Source: Candidatus Colimorpha onthohippi (GTDB lineage: Bacteria; Bacteroidota; Bacteroidia; Bacteroidales; P3). Taken from it: a stretch of 14,602 nucleotides of DNA. The notes under the pieces are model-generated. The model was not told where the DNA came from and made no database searches. It was given only the letters and a program-made list of their open reading frames with translations. Below, piece by piece: positions 7,226-14,602 of the stretch (position 1 is the stretch's first letter; the number at the start of each line of letters is the position of its first letter). Location of the stretch: assembly GCA_018064565.1 (NCBI GenBank), contig JAGHVA010000050.1:1-14602 (forward strand). Direction: 5' to 3'. Both the position numbers and the translations under genes were made by a program.

Positions 7226-8062
7226 TTAACGATTTTTTAACCATTCGATTTCGCTTTTCCACAGGGTGGGGTCTGGCGTCTCAAGTATCATTGGAATATT
7301 ATCAAAACGAGGGTCGTGCATCATCTTCTCAAAGCACCATTGGCCGATATATCCTTTGCCAAGACAAGCGTGGCGATCCACATGCGAACCAACACCTTTC
7401 ATGCTATCGTTGAGGTGGACAGCTTTAAGATACTGTGGCCCGATGAGTTTGTCAAACTCATCGAAGGTCAGTTGGTAGCCTACCTCATTGCTGATGTCGT
7501 AGCCAGCGGCAAAAGTGTGGCACGTGTCGATACACACGCCGACGCGGCTTTTGTCGTTTACACCTTCAATGATGCGTGCTATCTGAGCAAACGTGTAGCC
7601 AAGGTTTGAACCCTGACCTGCCGTATTTTCGATTACGGCTGTAACATCATGGGTCTGACTCAGTGCAAGGTTTATCTCTCCAGCTATCTGGTCGAGGCAT
7701 TGTTCCGCAGAAATCTTGTTTAGGTGGCTTCCAGGGTGGAAGTTGAGCAACGTTAGCCCTAACTGCTCGCAGCGCTGCATTTCATCAAGGAATGCAGCCC
7801 TCGATTTCAGCAGGTTCTCTTCGTCGGGACAGCCTAAATTTATCAGGTAGCTGTCGTGTGGCAATATTTGGGTAGGCTTGTAGCCATGCTCACCAATGAG
7901 TGCCTTGAATGTAGTAATCTCGCTCGCAGACAACGGCTTGCTTACCCACGACCGTTGGTTGCGGGTAAAAAGTGCAAAAGCGGTGGCATTGATGCTTTGG
8001 GCAGCCAACACGGCATTGCCTAATCCACCACTTGCGCTGACATGAGCTCCGATCAATTTCAT
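7226..8062 (-). CDS. nfo: Endonuclease IV (AP endonuclease)
   Basis: 278 residues, close to the E. coli enzyme (285). It cleaves DNA 5' of abasic sites in base excision repair in the cytoplasm, using a trinuclear zinc centre. All nine metal ligands known from E. coli Nfo are found, at matching residue numbers: His69, His109, Glu145, Asp179, His182, His216, Asp229, His231 and Glu261. The N-terminus MKLIGAHVSASGG is typical of the family, as is the VHLNDS motif around His216. The ATG at 8062 lies 2 bp after the pepE-like stop, so the two genes are almost certainly co-transcribed. The TAA ends 5 bp before the chain C start. Nothing looks degraded. Confidence 0.97.
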   Translation of the reverse strand: MKLIGAHVSASGGLGNAVLAAQSINATAFALFTRNQRSWVSKPLSASEITTFKALIGEHGYKPTQILPHDSYLINLGCPDEENLLKSRAAFLDEMQRCEQLGLTLLNFHPGSHLNKISAEQCLDQIAGEINLALSQTHDVTAVIENTAGQGSNLGYTFAQIARIIEGVNDKSRVGVCIDTCHTFAAGYDISNEVGYQLTFDEFDKLIGPQYLKAVHLNDSMKGVGSHVDRHACLGKGYIGQWCFEKMMHDPRFDNIPMILETPDPTLWKSEIEWLKNR

Positions 8063-8064
8063 GA

Positions 8065-8802
8065 CTACATCAGACCGTTAAGCTCTCCCAATCCGAATTC
8101 TTTGGTCTCTGCCATTGTGCGATGGAATAGCTTCATCTTGTTGGGCTTTCCGATAAGGCTCAACTTGCCATTCTCAACAAGCAAGGCTGTGGCTTCGCGT
8201 ATGGCTACTACTACAGCGTCAGGGTTGACCATGATATACTCTTTGATCCGGTCATCGCGAGTTTCGCCTCCATGTTTAGGATCAAAAAAATCAGTATAAT
8301 GAGGGTTGATTTGGAATGGAACCAATTCCATACACTTGAACGATATAGGTTCTACGATAGGCATGTCGTTGGTAGTGCAGAGTGTAGGTCCAGCCACATT
8401 GCTTCCTGCACTCCAACCCATATAAGGCATTCCGTTGCTGGCTCGACGGCTGATAGCTTGCATCAAACCTTGACGATGCAATTCGCGAACCAGATGGAAG
8501 GTGTTGCCGCCACCTACAGCCACGCACTCGGCTTCGTAAACCGCCTTTACGGGGTCGGCAGCATGATGTACGCTGGTAAGTTCAACACCAAATTCGGCAT
8601 AGACCTTTTGTACTTTGGATTCGTAAGCATTGTACGATGCCTCCAGTCCATCTTCCGACAGGCTGACTCCTGCGTATGGCACAAACAGCACACGATGCAC
8701 GTTGTGCCGCATGCAAAATTCGGCTATCATCTCCTTGCACCATCCCAAATAGGCTTCGCCTCGCATGGTGCTGTTGCTTATCAATAAGAGATTCTTGTTC
8801 AT
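8065..8802 (-). CDS. pepE: Peptidase E-like alpha-aspartyl dipeptidase (family S51)
   Basis: 245 residues from ATG 8802, chosen because MNKNLLLISNS starts the fold. An ATG at 8826 would add eight residues. Salmonella PepE has 229 residues and hydrolyses dipeptides with N-terminal aspartate, using a Ser-His-Asp triad. The matching residues are Ser131 in the GWSAGSN nucleophile elbow, Asp146 in TTNDMP, and His168 in NPHYTDF. GGGNTFHL at ~97-104 is another family motif. There is no signal peptide, so it is cytoplasmic. It lies 38 bp after gyrB and 2 bp before nfo. The family also includes cyanophycinase-like enzymes, but length and motifs fit PepE better. Confidence 0.9.
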   Translation of the reverse strand: MNKNLLLISNSTMRGEAYLGWCKEMIAEFCMRHNVHRVLFVPYAGVSLSEDGLEASYNAYESKVQKVYAEFGVELTSVHHAADPVKAVYEAECVAVGGGNTFHLVRELHRQGLMQAISRRASNGMPYMGWSAGSNVAGPTLCTTNDMPIVEPISFKCMELVPFQINPHYTDFFDPKHGGETRDDRIKEYIMVNPDAVVVAIREATALLVENGKLSLIGKPNKMKLFHRTMAETKEFGLGELNGLM

Positions 8803-8840
8803 GATAGATATTATGTAACTATTCAAGATTTATTTTCTTC

Positions 8841-10787
8841 CTATATATCAAGTGTGGCATAGGTGGCGTTGCGCTCAATAAAGTCGCGACGTATAGGCAC
8901 ATCATCGCCCATCAGCATAGAGAATATCTGGTCGGCTGAGGCGGCATCGTTGATAGTAACCTGCCGTAGCTGACGATTGTCGGGGCACATGGTGGTATCC
9001 CAAAGCTGGCTGGGGTTCATCTCACCGAGACCTTTATAGCGTTGCACATGTGTCTTGTTGGTGTCGCCCACTTGCTCAAGTGCGGCAATACGATCTTCCT
9101 CGCTCCAGCAATAGATACGGCGTTTGTTGGCTTCAACCAGATAGAGTGGAGGAGTGGCAAGATAGATATATCCACGTTCAATCAGTTCGGGCATGAACCT
9201 GAAAAAGAAGGTGAGCATCAGCGTGTCGATATGTGCACCATCAACATCAGCATCGGTCATGATGATGATTTTGTGATAACGCAATTTTTCTATATTCAAA
9301 GCGTTGGGATCGTCGCCTACACCTTTGTGTACACCCAAGGCAGTGTAGATGTTGCGAATTTCTTCGCTGTCAAAAGCGCGGTCGTGGGCTTTCTCTACGT
9401 TCAAAATCTTACCACGCAGCGGTAATATGGCTTGAAATTTACGGTCTCGACCTTGCTTGGCTGATCCGCCTGCGGAGTCGCCCTCAACAAAATAAATCTC
9501 GCACTCGGAAGGGTCGTTGTTTGAGCAGTCTGCCAGTTTTCCAGGCAGTCCAGCACTGCTGAATACCGTGCTGCGCTGCACCTTCTCGCGGGCATCGCGT
9601 GCCGCAATGCGGGCTCTGGCTGCCAATACTATCTTTTCAACAATCACATGCGCCTCGCTTGGGTGCTCTTCAAGGTAGTTTTCCATCATCTCGCTCACTG
9701 CCTTATCTACGGCACTGCGCACCTCGTTGTTGCCCAGTTTGGTTTTTGTCTGACCTTCAAACTGCGGTTCGGCTACCTTGACCGAGATGACGGCAGTCAA
9801 ACCCTCGCGGAAGTCATCGGTAGAGATTTCTATCTTCTCTTTCGACTTGGGTTTTACGAGCAATAGGTTGTTGTTTTCGGCGTATGTCTTCAGCGTGCGA
9901 GTCAAACCACTGCGGAAACCCGTAAGATGCGTACCACCCTCGTGAGTGTTGATGTTGTTTACATACGACCGTATGTTCTCGGAGTATGACTTATTGTACT
10001 GCAATGCAATCTCGATAGGGATACCCTGCTTTTCGCCCTCAATATGGATAGGCTCGGGCATCAAGCATTCTTTGCCACTGTCTAAATGTGCCAAAAAATC
10101 GGTCAATCCCTTCTCGCTATAAAAACGTTTGCTTATAGTGTCGCCCTCAATAGTGGGGCGCAAGTCGGATAGAACCAACTCAATGCCTTTGTTTAAGTAC
10201 GACAATTCGCTGATGCGTTTTTCTAACTCGCTGTAGTCATATTCGGTTGTGGTGAAGATGCTCTTGTCGGGGTGAAATTCAATATGCGTGCCACGCTTGT
10301 CGGTCTCACCGACCACCTTTACAGGATAAAGCGGCTTGCCTTTGCTGTACTCCTGACGGTATATCTTGCCATCGCGATACACCTCAGCAGTAAGGTGGTC
10401 GCTAAGTGCGTTTACGCACGACACACCCACACCGTGCAATCCACCTGACACCTTGTAGCTGTTTTTGTTGAACTTTCCACCTGCATGTAGTACTGTCATT
10501 ACGACCTCGAGTGCGCTGCGATGCTCTTTTTCATGAATATCTACTGGAATGCCACGCCCGTTGTCTTCGACCGTTATGGAGTTGTCTGGATTGATATTGA
10601 CGATAATCTTGTCGCAAAAACCAGCCAAAGCTTCATCAATACTGTTGTCAACCACCTCATACACCAGGTGGTGCAATCCTCTAAAGTTTACATCACCGAT
10701 ATACATAGCAGGACGGACACGAACAGCTTCCAATCCCTCAAGCACGGTGATGTTGCTTGCACCATAGTCTTCTTGATTCTGATTCAT
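8841..10787 (-). CDS. gyrB: DNA gyrase subunit B
   Basis: 648 residues, the usual length for GyrB without the enterobacterial insertion. With GyrA it introduces negative supercoils using ATP. The GHKL ATPase domain shows Glu44 and Asn48 (EVVDNSIDEAL), Asp75 in EDNGRGIP and the GGLHGVG lid at 115-121. The transducer domain shows QTKTKLGN near 347-353, which helps to separate GyrB from ParE. The Toprim domain shows EGDSAGG (Glu435) and DADVDG (Asp512, Asp514), and the C-terminus has QRYKGLGEM. ATG 10787 begins MNQNQEDYGASNITVLEGLE. Its promoter probably lies in the divergent region upstream. The downstream gaps to pepE, nfo and the transporter are short, so readthrough is likely. Confidence 0.98.
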   Translation of the reverse strand: MNQNQEDYGASNITVLEGLEAVRVRPAMYIGDVNFRGLHHLVYEVVDNSIDEALAGFCDKIIVNINPDNSITVEDNGRGIPVDIHEKEHRSALEVVMTVLHAGGKFNKNSYKVSGGLHGVGVSCVNALSDHLTAEVYRDGKIYRQEYSKGKPLYPVKVVGETDKRGTHIEFHPDKSIFTTTEYDYSELEKRISELSYLNKGIELVLSDLRPTIEGDTISKRFYSEKGLTDFLAHLDSGKECLMPEPIHIEGEKQGIPIEIALQYNKSYSENIRSYVNNINTHEGGTHLTGFRSGLTRTLKTYAENNNLLLVKPKSKEKIEISTDDFREGLTAVISVKVAEPQFEGQTKTKLGNNEVRSAVDKAVSEMMENYLEEHPSEAHVIVEKIVLAARARIAARDAREKVQRSTVFSSAGLPGKLADCSNNDPSECEIYFVEGDSAGGSAKQGRDRKFQAILPLRGKILNVEKAHDRAFDSEEIRNIYTALGVHKGVGDDPNALNIEKLRYHKIIIMTDADVDGAHIDTLMLTFFFRFMPELIERGYIYLATPPLYLVEANKRRIYCWSEEDRIAALEQVGDTNKTHVQRYKGLGEMNPSQLWDTTMCPDNRQLRQVTINDAASADQIFSMLMGDDVPIRRDFIERNATYATLDI

Positions 10788-10940
10788 ATATTATTTGTTA
10801 GTTTTATTCACCTTGCAACCATACATGTATAACACATGCACACACCCAAAACTTGTTTTCTCTGCTCTACAACGAAATTGTATAATCTGTTGTAAGGTTT
10901 TTGAAAACAAATACATAGGTTGTGGTGTTTGCACAACATT

Positions 10941-11021
10941 TGATATTGTTATATCCTTGCAAAGGTACATTTTTTATTTCAAACCAATTGTGATGGATTG
11001 AAATAGTTATCAACAATATCA
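10941..11021. repeat. 10-bp inverted repeat flanking the candidate gyrB promoter
   Basis: TGATATTGTT (10941-10950) and AACAATATCA (11012-11021) are exact reverse complements separated by 61 bp. The candidate gyrB -7 element lies between them. Paired operator sites or chance in AT-rich DNA are both possible. Confidence 0.4.
10960..10989 (-). promoter_or_regulatory. Candidate gyrB promoter
   Basis: TACCTTTG on the minus strand (10967-10960) matches the Bacteroides -7 consensus TAnnTTTG exactly. The upstream element is weaker: TTG with a 17-bp spacer, or TTTG with only 12 bp, where 19-21 bp is usual. A start near 10952 would give gyrB a leader of about 165 nt. Confidence 0.45.
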
Positions 11022-11049
11022 GTTTTATCGGCACAATTAGTTTTATCGG
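11021..11049. repeat. Tandem 11-bp direct repeat between divergent promoters
   Basis: AGTTTTATCGG occurs at 11021-11031 and 11039-11049, 18 bp start to start, between the two divergent promoters. It could be a repeated regulator site. Confidence 0.4.
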
Positions 11050-11126
11050 TCTCAAGAGTGTGAGATATTGCCAATCTGCTAAGCATTGCAATTTGCATTA
11101 TTGTAATTTTTGCTGCTACCTATAAT

Positions 11127-11158
11127 TTTGTTAGTATTCATTTTTATTTGTATCTTTG
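11127..11158 (+). promoter_or_regulatory. Bacteroides-type promoter of the DUF4835 gene
   Basis: TTTG (11127-11130), a 20-bp spacer and TATCTTTG (11151-11158) match the primary-sigma consensus of Bacteroidota (TTTG, 19-21 bp, TAnnTTTG) exactly. The ATG is at 11166, seven bases after the -7 element, so the mRNA should have almost no leader. Confidence 0.8.
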
Positions 11159-11165
11159 CAGCCTC

Positions 11166-12089
11166 ATGAGTCGGTTTCGTTTTTTTGGGTTGTTTTTGAT
11201 AATCGTTGCCTTGCAGCCTCTTGTAGCGCAGGAATTCCGCTGCTCAGTGCAGTTGAATTATCAAAAATTGCAGGCTTCGGCGCAGCAGTATAGTGCGGGC
11301 GACACGAAGGTGTTTGAACGTATGAAGCAAGCTCTTGAGGATTATGTTAACGGCAGGCGCTGGACGAATATTGATTTTGAACAGCAAGAGCGGTTAGATT
11401 GCTCTATCAGTCTGATTCTTACCGAGCAGTCGTCGGCTACCGATTTCAAAGGCCAGTTGCAGATACAGTTGCGTGCACCAACGTACAATTCCAACTATAC
11501 TTCTGGACTTTTTAACTACTTGGAGAGCGATTTTCAGTTTACGTTCAACGAGAGTCAACCATTGGATTTTGAGGCTAATACCTATTTTAGCAACCTTTCG
11601 TCAACGGTAGCATACTACCTTTATGTGATGCTTGGTATCTATTTTGATGCTTATGGTCCTGATGGTGGTATTCCATTTTTTGAGATGGCATATACGGTGT
11701 GTCAAACGGCTGAAAGCCAAGGTGGTAAGGGTTGGAAAGGGTCTGATAGCCAGAAGGCACGCTACTGGTTTGTGGAAAATCACACCAACTCAGCGTATGA
11801 AGATTTGCATAAGGTGTATTATACTTATCAGCGCTTGGGGTTGGATATGATGACTAAAGATCAGCCTCAGGCGCGTAAGAATATCATACAGGCACTTACG
11901 TTGCTTAGAGATGTGCATAAGGTGAGGACTAATCTTTTGTCGGTGACGCAGTTTGTGGATGTCAAGGTGTCAGAGTTGGTCTCTATCTTTACTCCAGCCC
12001 CTCCTGAAGAGCAGAAGCAAGTGTATGCGCTGATTAAAGAAGTCAGTCCGCTGAATGCGCAAAAATTGAAAGGGTTTGCTACTAAATAA
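11166..12089 (+). CDS. DUF4835-family exported protein
   Basis: 307 residues from ATG 11166. A TTG further up (11148) lies inside the promoter and is rejected. A signal peptide with core FGLFLIIVALQPLVA probably is cut after Ala21, which places the protein in the periplasm. The family (PF16119) is found in Bacteroidota. Recognition rests on the conserved central block YYLYVMLGIYFDAYGPDGG (~residues 149-167), the GGKGW segment and RYWFVEN, all typical of this family, and on a length of about 300. Some databases label members PorD-like and link them to type IX secretion; the sequence here does not test that. The gene leads a probable operon with the aminotransferase 27 bp downstream. Confidence 0.88.
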   Translation: MSRFRFFGLFLIIVALQPLVAQEFRCSVQLNYQKLQASAQQYSAGDTKVFERMKQALEDYVNGRRWTNIDFEQQERLDCSISLILTEQSSATDFKGQLQIQLRAPTYNSNYTSGLFNYLESDFQFTFNESQPLDFEANTYFSNLSSTVAYYLYVMLGIYFDAYGPDGGIPFFEMAYTVCQTAESQGGKGWKGSDSQKARYWFVENHTNSAYEDLHKVYYTYQRLGLDMMTKDQPQARKNIIQALTLLRDVHKVRTNLLSVTQFVDVKVSELVSIFTPAPPEEQKQVYALIKEVSPLNAQKLKGFATK

Positions 12090-12116
12090 TCTGTTTGTAT
12101 AATTCAAAACATAATC

Positions 12117-13433
12117 ATGTCATTTCCTTTATCTCAAGAGTTAGTCAGCCGCCATGCTGCGGCCAATGGTATAGTCAATCCAGGCAAGGCGTCTATTCGC
12201 GAAATGCGAAAAATGATAGGCGACATTGAACGTGAGACAGGTGAGCGGTTTGTAAAAATGGAAATGGGTATTCCTGGTCTCCCAGCACCAAAAATAGGTA
12301 TTGATGCGCAAATAGAAGCACTCCAAAGCGGTGTGGCTTCTATCTATCCTGAAATTTACGGCACTGCCGAATTCAAAAAAGAGGGTGTCCGTTTTGTGAA
12401 GAATTTCCTCGATGTAGATGTTACTGAGGATTGCTGTGTGCCAACTTGTGGCTCTATGCAGGCGGGTTTTGCTTCATTCTTGACGCTCACGCGGTATGAC
12501 AAAAACAAGACTCATGTGCTTTTTATCGATCCTGGTTTTCCAGTTCAAAAACAACAATGCCGTATTCTAAATATTCCGTACCGTACCTTTGACGTGTATG
12601 AGTACCGCGGCGAGAAACTGCGAGGCAAATTGGAAGAGGAGTTGGCATCGGGCGATGTGTCGTGTATAATCTATTCAAGTCCTAACAACCCCGCTTGGTT
12701 CTGTTTTACAGAATTAGAATTGCGGATTATTGGTGAGATGGCTAATAAGTATGGTGTGGTGGTAGTGGAGGACGACGCCTATTTCTTGATGGATTTGCGT
12801 ACAGACTATTCGCATCCAGGAGTGGCGCCCTATCAGCCTACTGTGGCTAAATATACCGACCTATATGTACTGATGCTGAGTGCTTCTAAGTCGTTCAGCT
12901 ACGCAGGTGAGCGTATTGCACTTATGGTGGTGAGTCCGCGTCTGTTTGAGTTGGAGAGTGAGGATTTGTTGCGCTATTACAGCCAGTCGCAACTGGGACG
13001 TGCCTTGATTTTCGGAACACTCTACTGCTTGAGCAGCGGATCGGCCCACTCGGTGCAGTATGCCATGGCGGCTATGATGAAAGGAGCCAACGATGGTACA
13101 TTTAATTTTGTTGAAGATATTAAGGTCTATGCCGATAAGGCGAAGGTAATGAAAAAATATCTTACCGACAATGGGTTCTCAATCGTGTATGATCATGATA
13201 TGGGTGATCCTATCGGTGACGGTTTTTATTTTACATTTATATATCCAGGATTTACAGGTGTGGATTTGCTCAACGAACTGATACGTTATGGCATCAGTGC
13301 CATATCGCTTGATATTACTGGTAGCCATAAGCAGGGCATACGCGCTTGTGTGTCGCAGGTCGCAGTGGAGCAGTTTGACGATTTCAAATCGCGGTTGGAA
13401 TTGTTCCGCAAGGATCATCCTATTAGCAAGTAG
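12117..13433 (+). CDS. Fold-type I PLP-dependent aminotransferase (class I/II)
   Basis: 438 residues. It should transfer amino groups between an amino acid and a 2-oxo acid with pyridoxal phosphate, in the cytoplasm (no signal peptide). Expected residues are visible: SPNNP around Asn191, VVEDDAY with Asp219 contacting the PLP ring nitrogen, SASKSFS with Lys258 as the Schiff-base lysine, and Arg409 (GIRACVS) as the likely substrate-carboxylate arginine. The N-terminal segment contains the usual GIPGLPAP and IYPEIYGTAEFK stretches. Cysteines are frequent around 106-111. The substrate cannot be read from these motifs. It lies 27 bp after the DUF4835 gene and 35 bp before the beta-propeller gene, with no terminator in between. 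Confidence 0.92.
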   Translation: MSFPLSQELVSRHAAANGIVNPGKASIREMRKMIGDIERETGERFVKMEMGIPGLPAPKIGIDAQIEALQSGVASIYPEIYGTAEFKKEGVRFVKNFLDVDVTEDCCVPTCGSMQAGFASFLTLTRYDKNKTHVLFIDPGFPVQKQQCRILNIPYRTFDVYEYRGEKLRGKLEEELASGDVSCIIYSSPNNPAWFCFTELELRIIGEMANKYGVVVVEDDAYFLMDLRTDYSHPGVAPYQPTVAKYTDLYVLMLSASKSFSYAGERIALMVVSPRLFELESEDLLRYYSQSQLGRALIFGTLYCLSSGSAHSVQYAMAAMMKGANDGTFNFVEDIKVYADKAKVMKKYLTDNGFSIVYDHDMGDPIGDGFYFTFIYPGFTGVDLLNELIRYGISAISLDITGSHKQGIRACVSQVAVEQFDDFKSRLELFRKDHPISK

Positions 13434-13468
13434 ATTAGTTTTTGTACGTTATCTATAAAATTTATGTT

Positions 13469-14533
13469 ATGAAACATTTGATTTCAATTTTAACACAAGT
13501 GGTACTTATTACCATGATGACGGTAGCCCAAACGCCTCAACTGAAGCAGTTGCCTGCCAATCAGGATGTTAATATAGAAGTGCAGCGTATTTGGAGCAAT
13601 GGTGAGTATTGCTCGTTTACCTCGTTTGCAAAATATAAAGGCAAGTATTTTGTGTCGTTTCGCGAGAGCAACTCTCATCAGATTTTGAAGCCAGAGGATC
13701 AAAACGGCAAGGCTCGTATAATATATAGTGAGGATGGTAGGGAGTGGAAGTCATCGGCATTGATAGCCAAAGAGGGGTACGACTTGCGTGACCCTAAAAT
13801 CAGCATCATGCCAGATGGCAGAATGATGCTAATCATGGGCGGCTGTGTGTATAAGAACTGCAAACGCGAGGCGGTGGAGACTTGGGTGTGCTTTAGCGAT
13901 GATGGTGAACATTTCTCAGAGCTTCAGCCGGTAGTCTTCCCTGACGAGGTGGCCCATGGCAACGAGTTTTTGTGGCGCATCACCTGGCATGACGGAGTAG
14001 GGTATGGGGTTAGTTACGGGAGTTTCTTCTCGTTGATTAAAACTACCGATGGCATTCATTACGAGTTGGTGTCGCATATCAACATGCCAGGCTTCCCCAA
14101 CGAAAGCACCATACGGTTCCTCTCTGATGGTACGATGGCTATGATGGTTCGCCGTGAAAACGACAGCAAAAATGGGGCATTTGGTCTCAGCAAGCCGCCA
14201 TATGTACAGTGGAAGTGGAACGACATGGATGTGCGTTTAGGAGGCCCAGATTTTATGCTGACCTCTGACTCCACAATGATAGTTGCGTCTCGCTCTATGT
14301 ATAGCACCGAAAAAACAATGCTTTTCAGCGGTGATACCCGTGGCAAGATAGAGGAGGTCTGCATTCTGCCCAGTGGAGGCGATGACAATAGTTATACGGG
14401 TATGCTCGTAGAGGGCGACCAGTTGTGGGTAACCTACTATTCGAAACACGAAGGTCCCAAAGCCTCCATCTATCTGGCAAAGGTGCCACTGAAATTGTTT
14501 CAAAGTGGCGTTACATCACGCTATTTCTATTAA
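13469..14533 (+). CDS. Secreted sialidase-fold beta-propeller protein
   Basis: 354 residues from ATG 13469. A TTG at 13442 would add nine residues before the signal peptide. Signal peptide MKHLISILTQ...MMTVA probably is cut after Ala20. The chain carries repeated Asp-box-like turns: SEDGREW 87-93, SDDGEHF 143-149 and TTDGIHY 192-198. It also has PDGRMMLIMGG and LSDGTMAMMVRRE blade segments, so a sialidase-type propeller is likely. The canonical GH33 Arg-Ile-Pro motif is not seen near the N-terminus (CSFTSFAKYKGKYFVSFRE there), so true sialidase activity is doubtful. It may be another glycosidase or a carbohydrate-binding protein. It follows the aminotransferase by 35 bp and may be co-transcribed, although its role looks unrelated. 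Confidence 0.75.
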   Translation: MKHLISILTQVVLITMMTVAQTPQLKQLPANQDVNIEVQRIWSNGEYCSFTSFAKYKGKYFVSFRESNSHQILKPEDQNGKARIIYSEDGREWKSSALIAKEGYDLRDPKISIMPDGRMMLIMGGCVYKNCKREAVETWVCFSDDGEHFSELQPVVFPDEVAHGNEFLWRITWHDGVGYGVSYGSFFSLIKTTDGIHYELVSHINMPGFPNESTIRFLSDGTMAMMVRRENDSKNGAFGLSKPPYVQWKWNDMDVRLGGPDFMLTSDSTMIVASRSMYSTEKTMLFSGDTRGKIEEVCILPSGGDDNSYTGMLVEGDQLWVTYYSKHEGPKASIYLAKVPLKLFQSGVTSRYFY

Positions 14534-14550
14534 AATACAACATTATAAAG

Positions 14551-14580
14551 TTGAGTTATTACTCAAGCTCCAATCTGAGT
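14551..14580 (+). terminator. Possible weak terminator or alternative hairpins
   Basis: TTGAGT/ACTCAA (14551-14556 and 14561-14566, loop TATT) and the competing ACTCA/TGAGT (14561-14565 and 14576-14580) share one arm. The second is followed by ATTTTCATCTTTTT. The stems are short (5-6 bp), so a terminator role for the propeller gene is only plausible. Confidence 0.3.
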
Positions 14581-14602
14581 ATTTTCATCTTTTTGCTCTC
14601 TC

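Larger units (their letters stand above)
10788..11165. other. Divergent intergenic region (378 bp) between gyrB and the DUF4835 gene
   Basis: This is the only stretch over 300 bp without a gene. It is AT-rich and holds a candidate gyrB promoter (10960-10989, minus), a 10-bp inverted repeat around that promoter (10941-10950 and 11012-11021), two 11-bp direct repeats (11021-11031 and 11039-11049), a short palindrome ATACATGTAT (10821-10830) and a strong Bacteroides-type promoter for the plus strand (11127-11158). No tRNA, small protein or riboswitch was recognised. Confidence 0.7.

Noticed and set aside
7221..7262. Extended chain C start at 7262 or 7244
   Set aside because: It would overlap nfo and place a charged extension before a normal lipoprotein signal. 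ATG 7220 gives colinearity with chain A.
8272..8787. Open frame of 171 codons on the plus strand opposite the dipeptidase gene
   Set aside because: It lies fully antisense to a well supported pepE-like gene, shows no recognisable motif and has no promoter or spacing signal.
9042..9425. Open frame of 127 codons opposite gyrB
   Set aside because: Antisense shadow of the conserved Toprim region of gyrB, with no domain features.
10821..10830. Palindrome ATACATGTAT in the gyrB leader
   Set aside because: Ten-base palindromes are common in AT-rich DNA and no partner site or further context supports it.
11148..11165. TTG start for the DUF4835 gene
   Set aside because: These bases include the -7 promoter element TATCTTTG, and the ATG at 11166 begins a proper signal peptide.
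1..14602. CRISPR arrays, tRNA or rRNA genes, insertion sequences, phage genes
   Set aside because: None seen: no regular spaced repeats, no cloverleaf-like sequence, no transposase or integrase frames, and no terminal inverted repeats.

Overview
The window looks like chromosomal DNA of a Bacteroidales-type bacterium (Bacteroidota). Three things point there: a DUF4835-family protein, which is a Bacteroidota family; a near-perfect Bacteroides-type promoter (TTTG, 20 bp, TAnnTTTG) in front of it; and coding starts without strong Shine-Dalgarno sequences. I see no mobile element, CRISPR array, tRNA or rRNA. The genus cannot be fixed from this sequence alone.

Layout. Positions 3-572 (+) hold the 3' end of a YegS/diacylglycerol-kinase-like lipid kinase. 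It converges on a long minus-strand block across a 112-bp gap with two perfect tetraloop hairpins. Read in its own direction, the minus block is gyrB (10787-8841), a pepE-like dipeptidase (8802-8065), nfo (8062-7226), SBP-permease C (7220-5736), SBP-permease B (5678-3402), an ABC ATPase (3372-2275), an intrinsic terminator (2227-2192) and SBP-permease A (2163-685). A 378-bp divergent intergenic region separates gyrB from a plus-strand set: DUF4835 protein (11166-12089), a fold-type I aminotransferase (12117-13433) and a secreted sialidase-fold beta-propeller (13469-14533).

The most notable feature is the polar amino-acid ABC transporter at 685-7220. It has three paralogous chains in which a periplasmic binding protein is fused to a GlnP/HisM-type permease, and one ATPase gene. 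In every chain the binding-protein halves are in reversed order relative to the standard family (SBP_bac_3): the lobe-2 half comes first and the lobe-1 half second, followed by the permease. This is what a circular permutation would look like. Chain B carries the pattern twice (2-1-2-1-permease). The expected ligand residues (lobe-1 Arg, lobe-2 Asp) are present in all four units, so they are probably functional. The ATPase has an extra C-terminal domain of about 120 residues that I cannot assign, and a terminator separates it from the third permease, which begins at a TTG codon. I infer three importers with different ligands that share one ATP-driven motor. The ligands are unknown.
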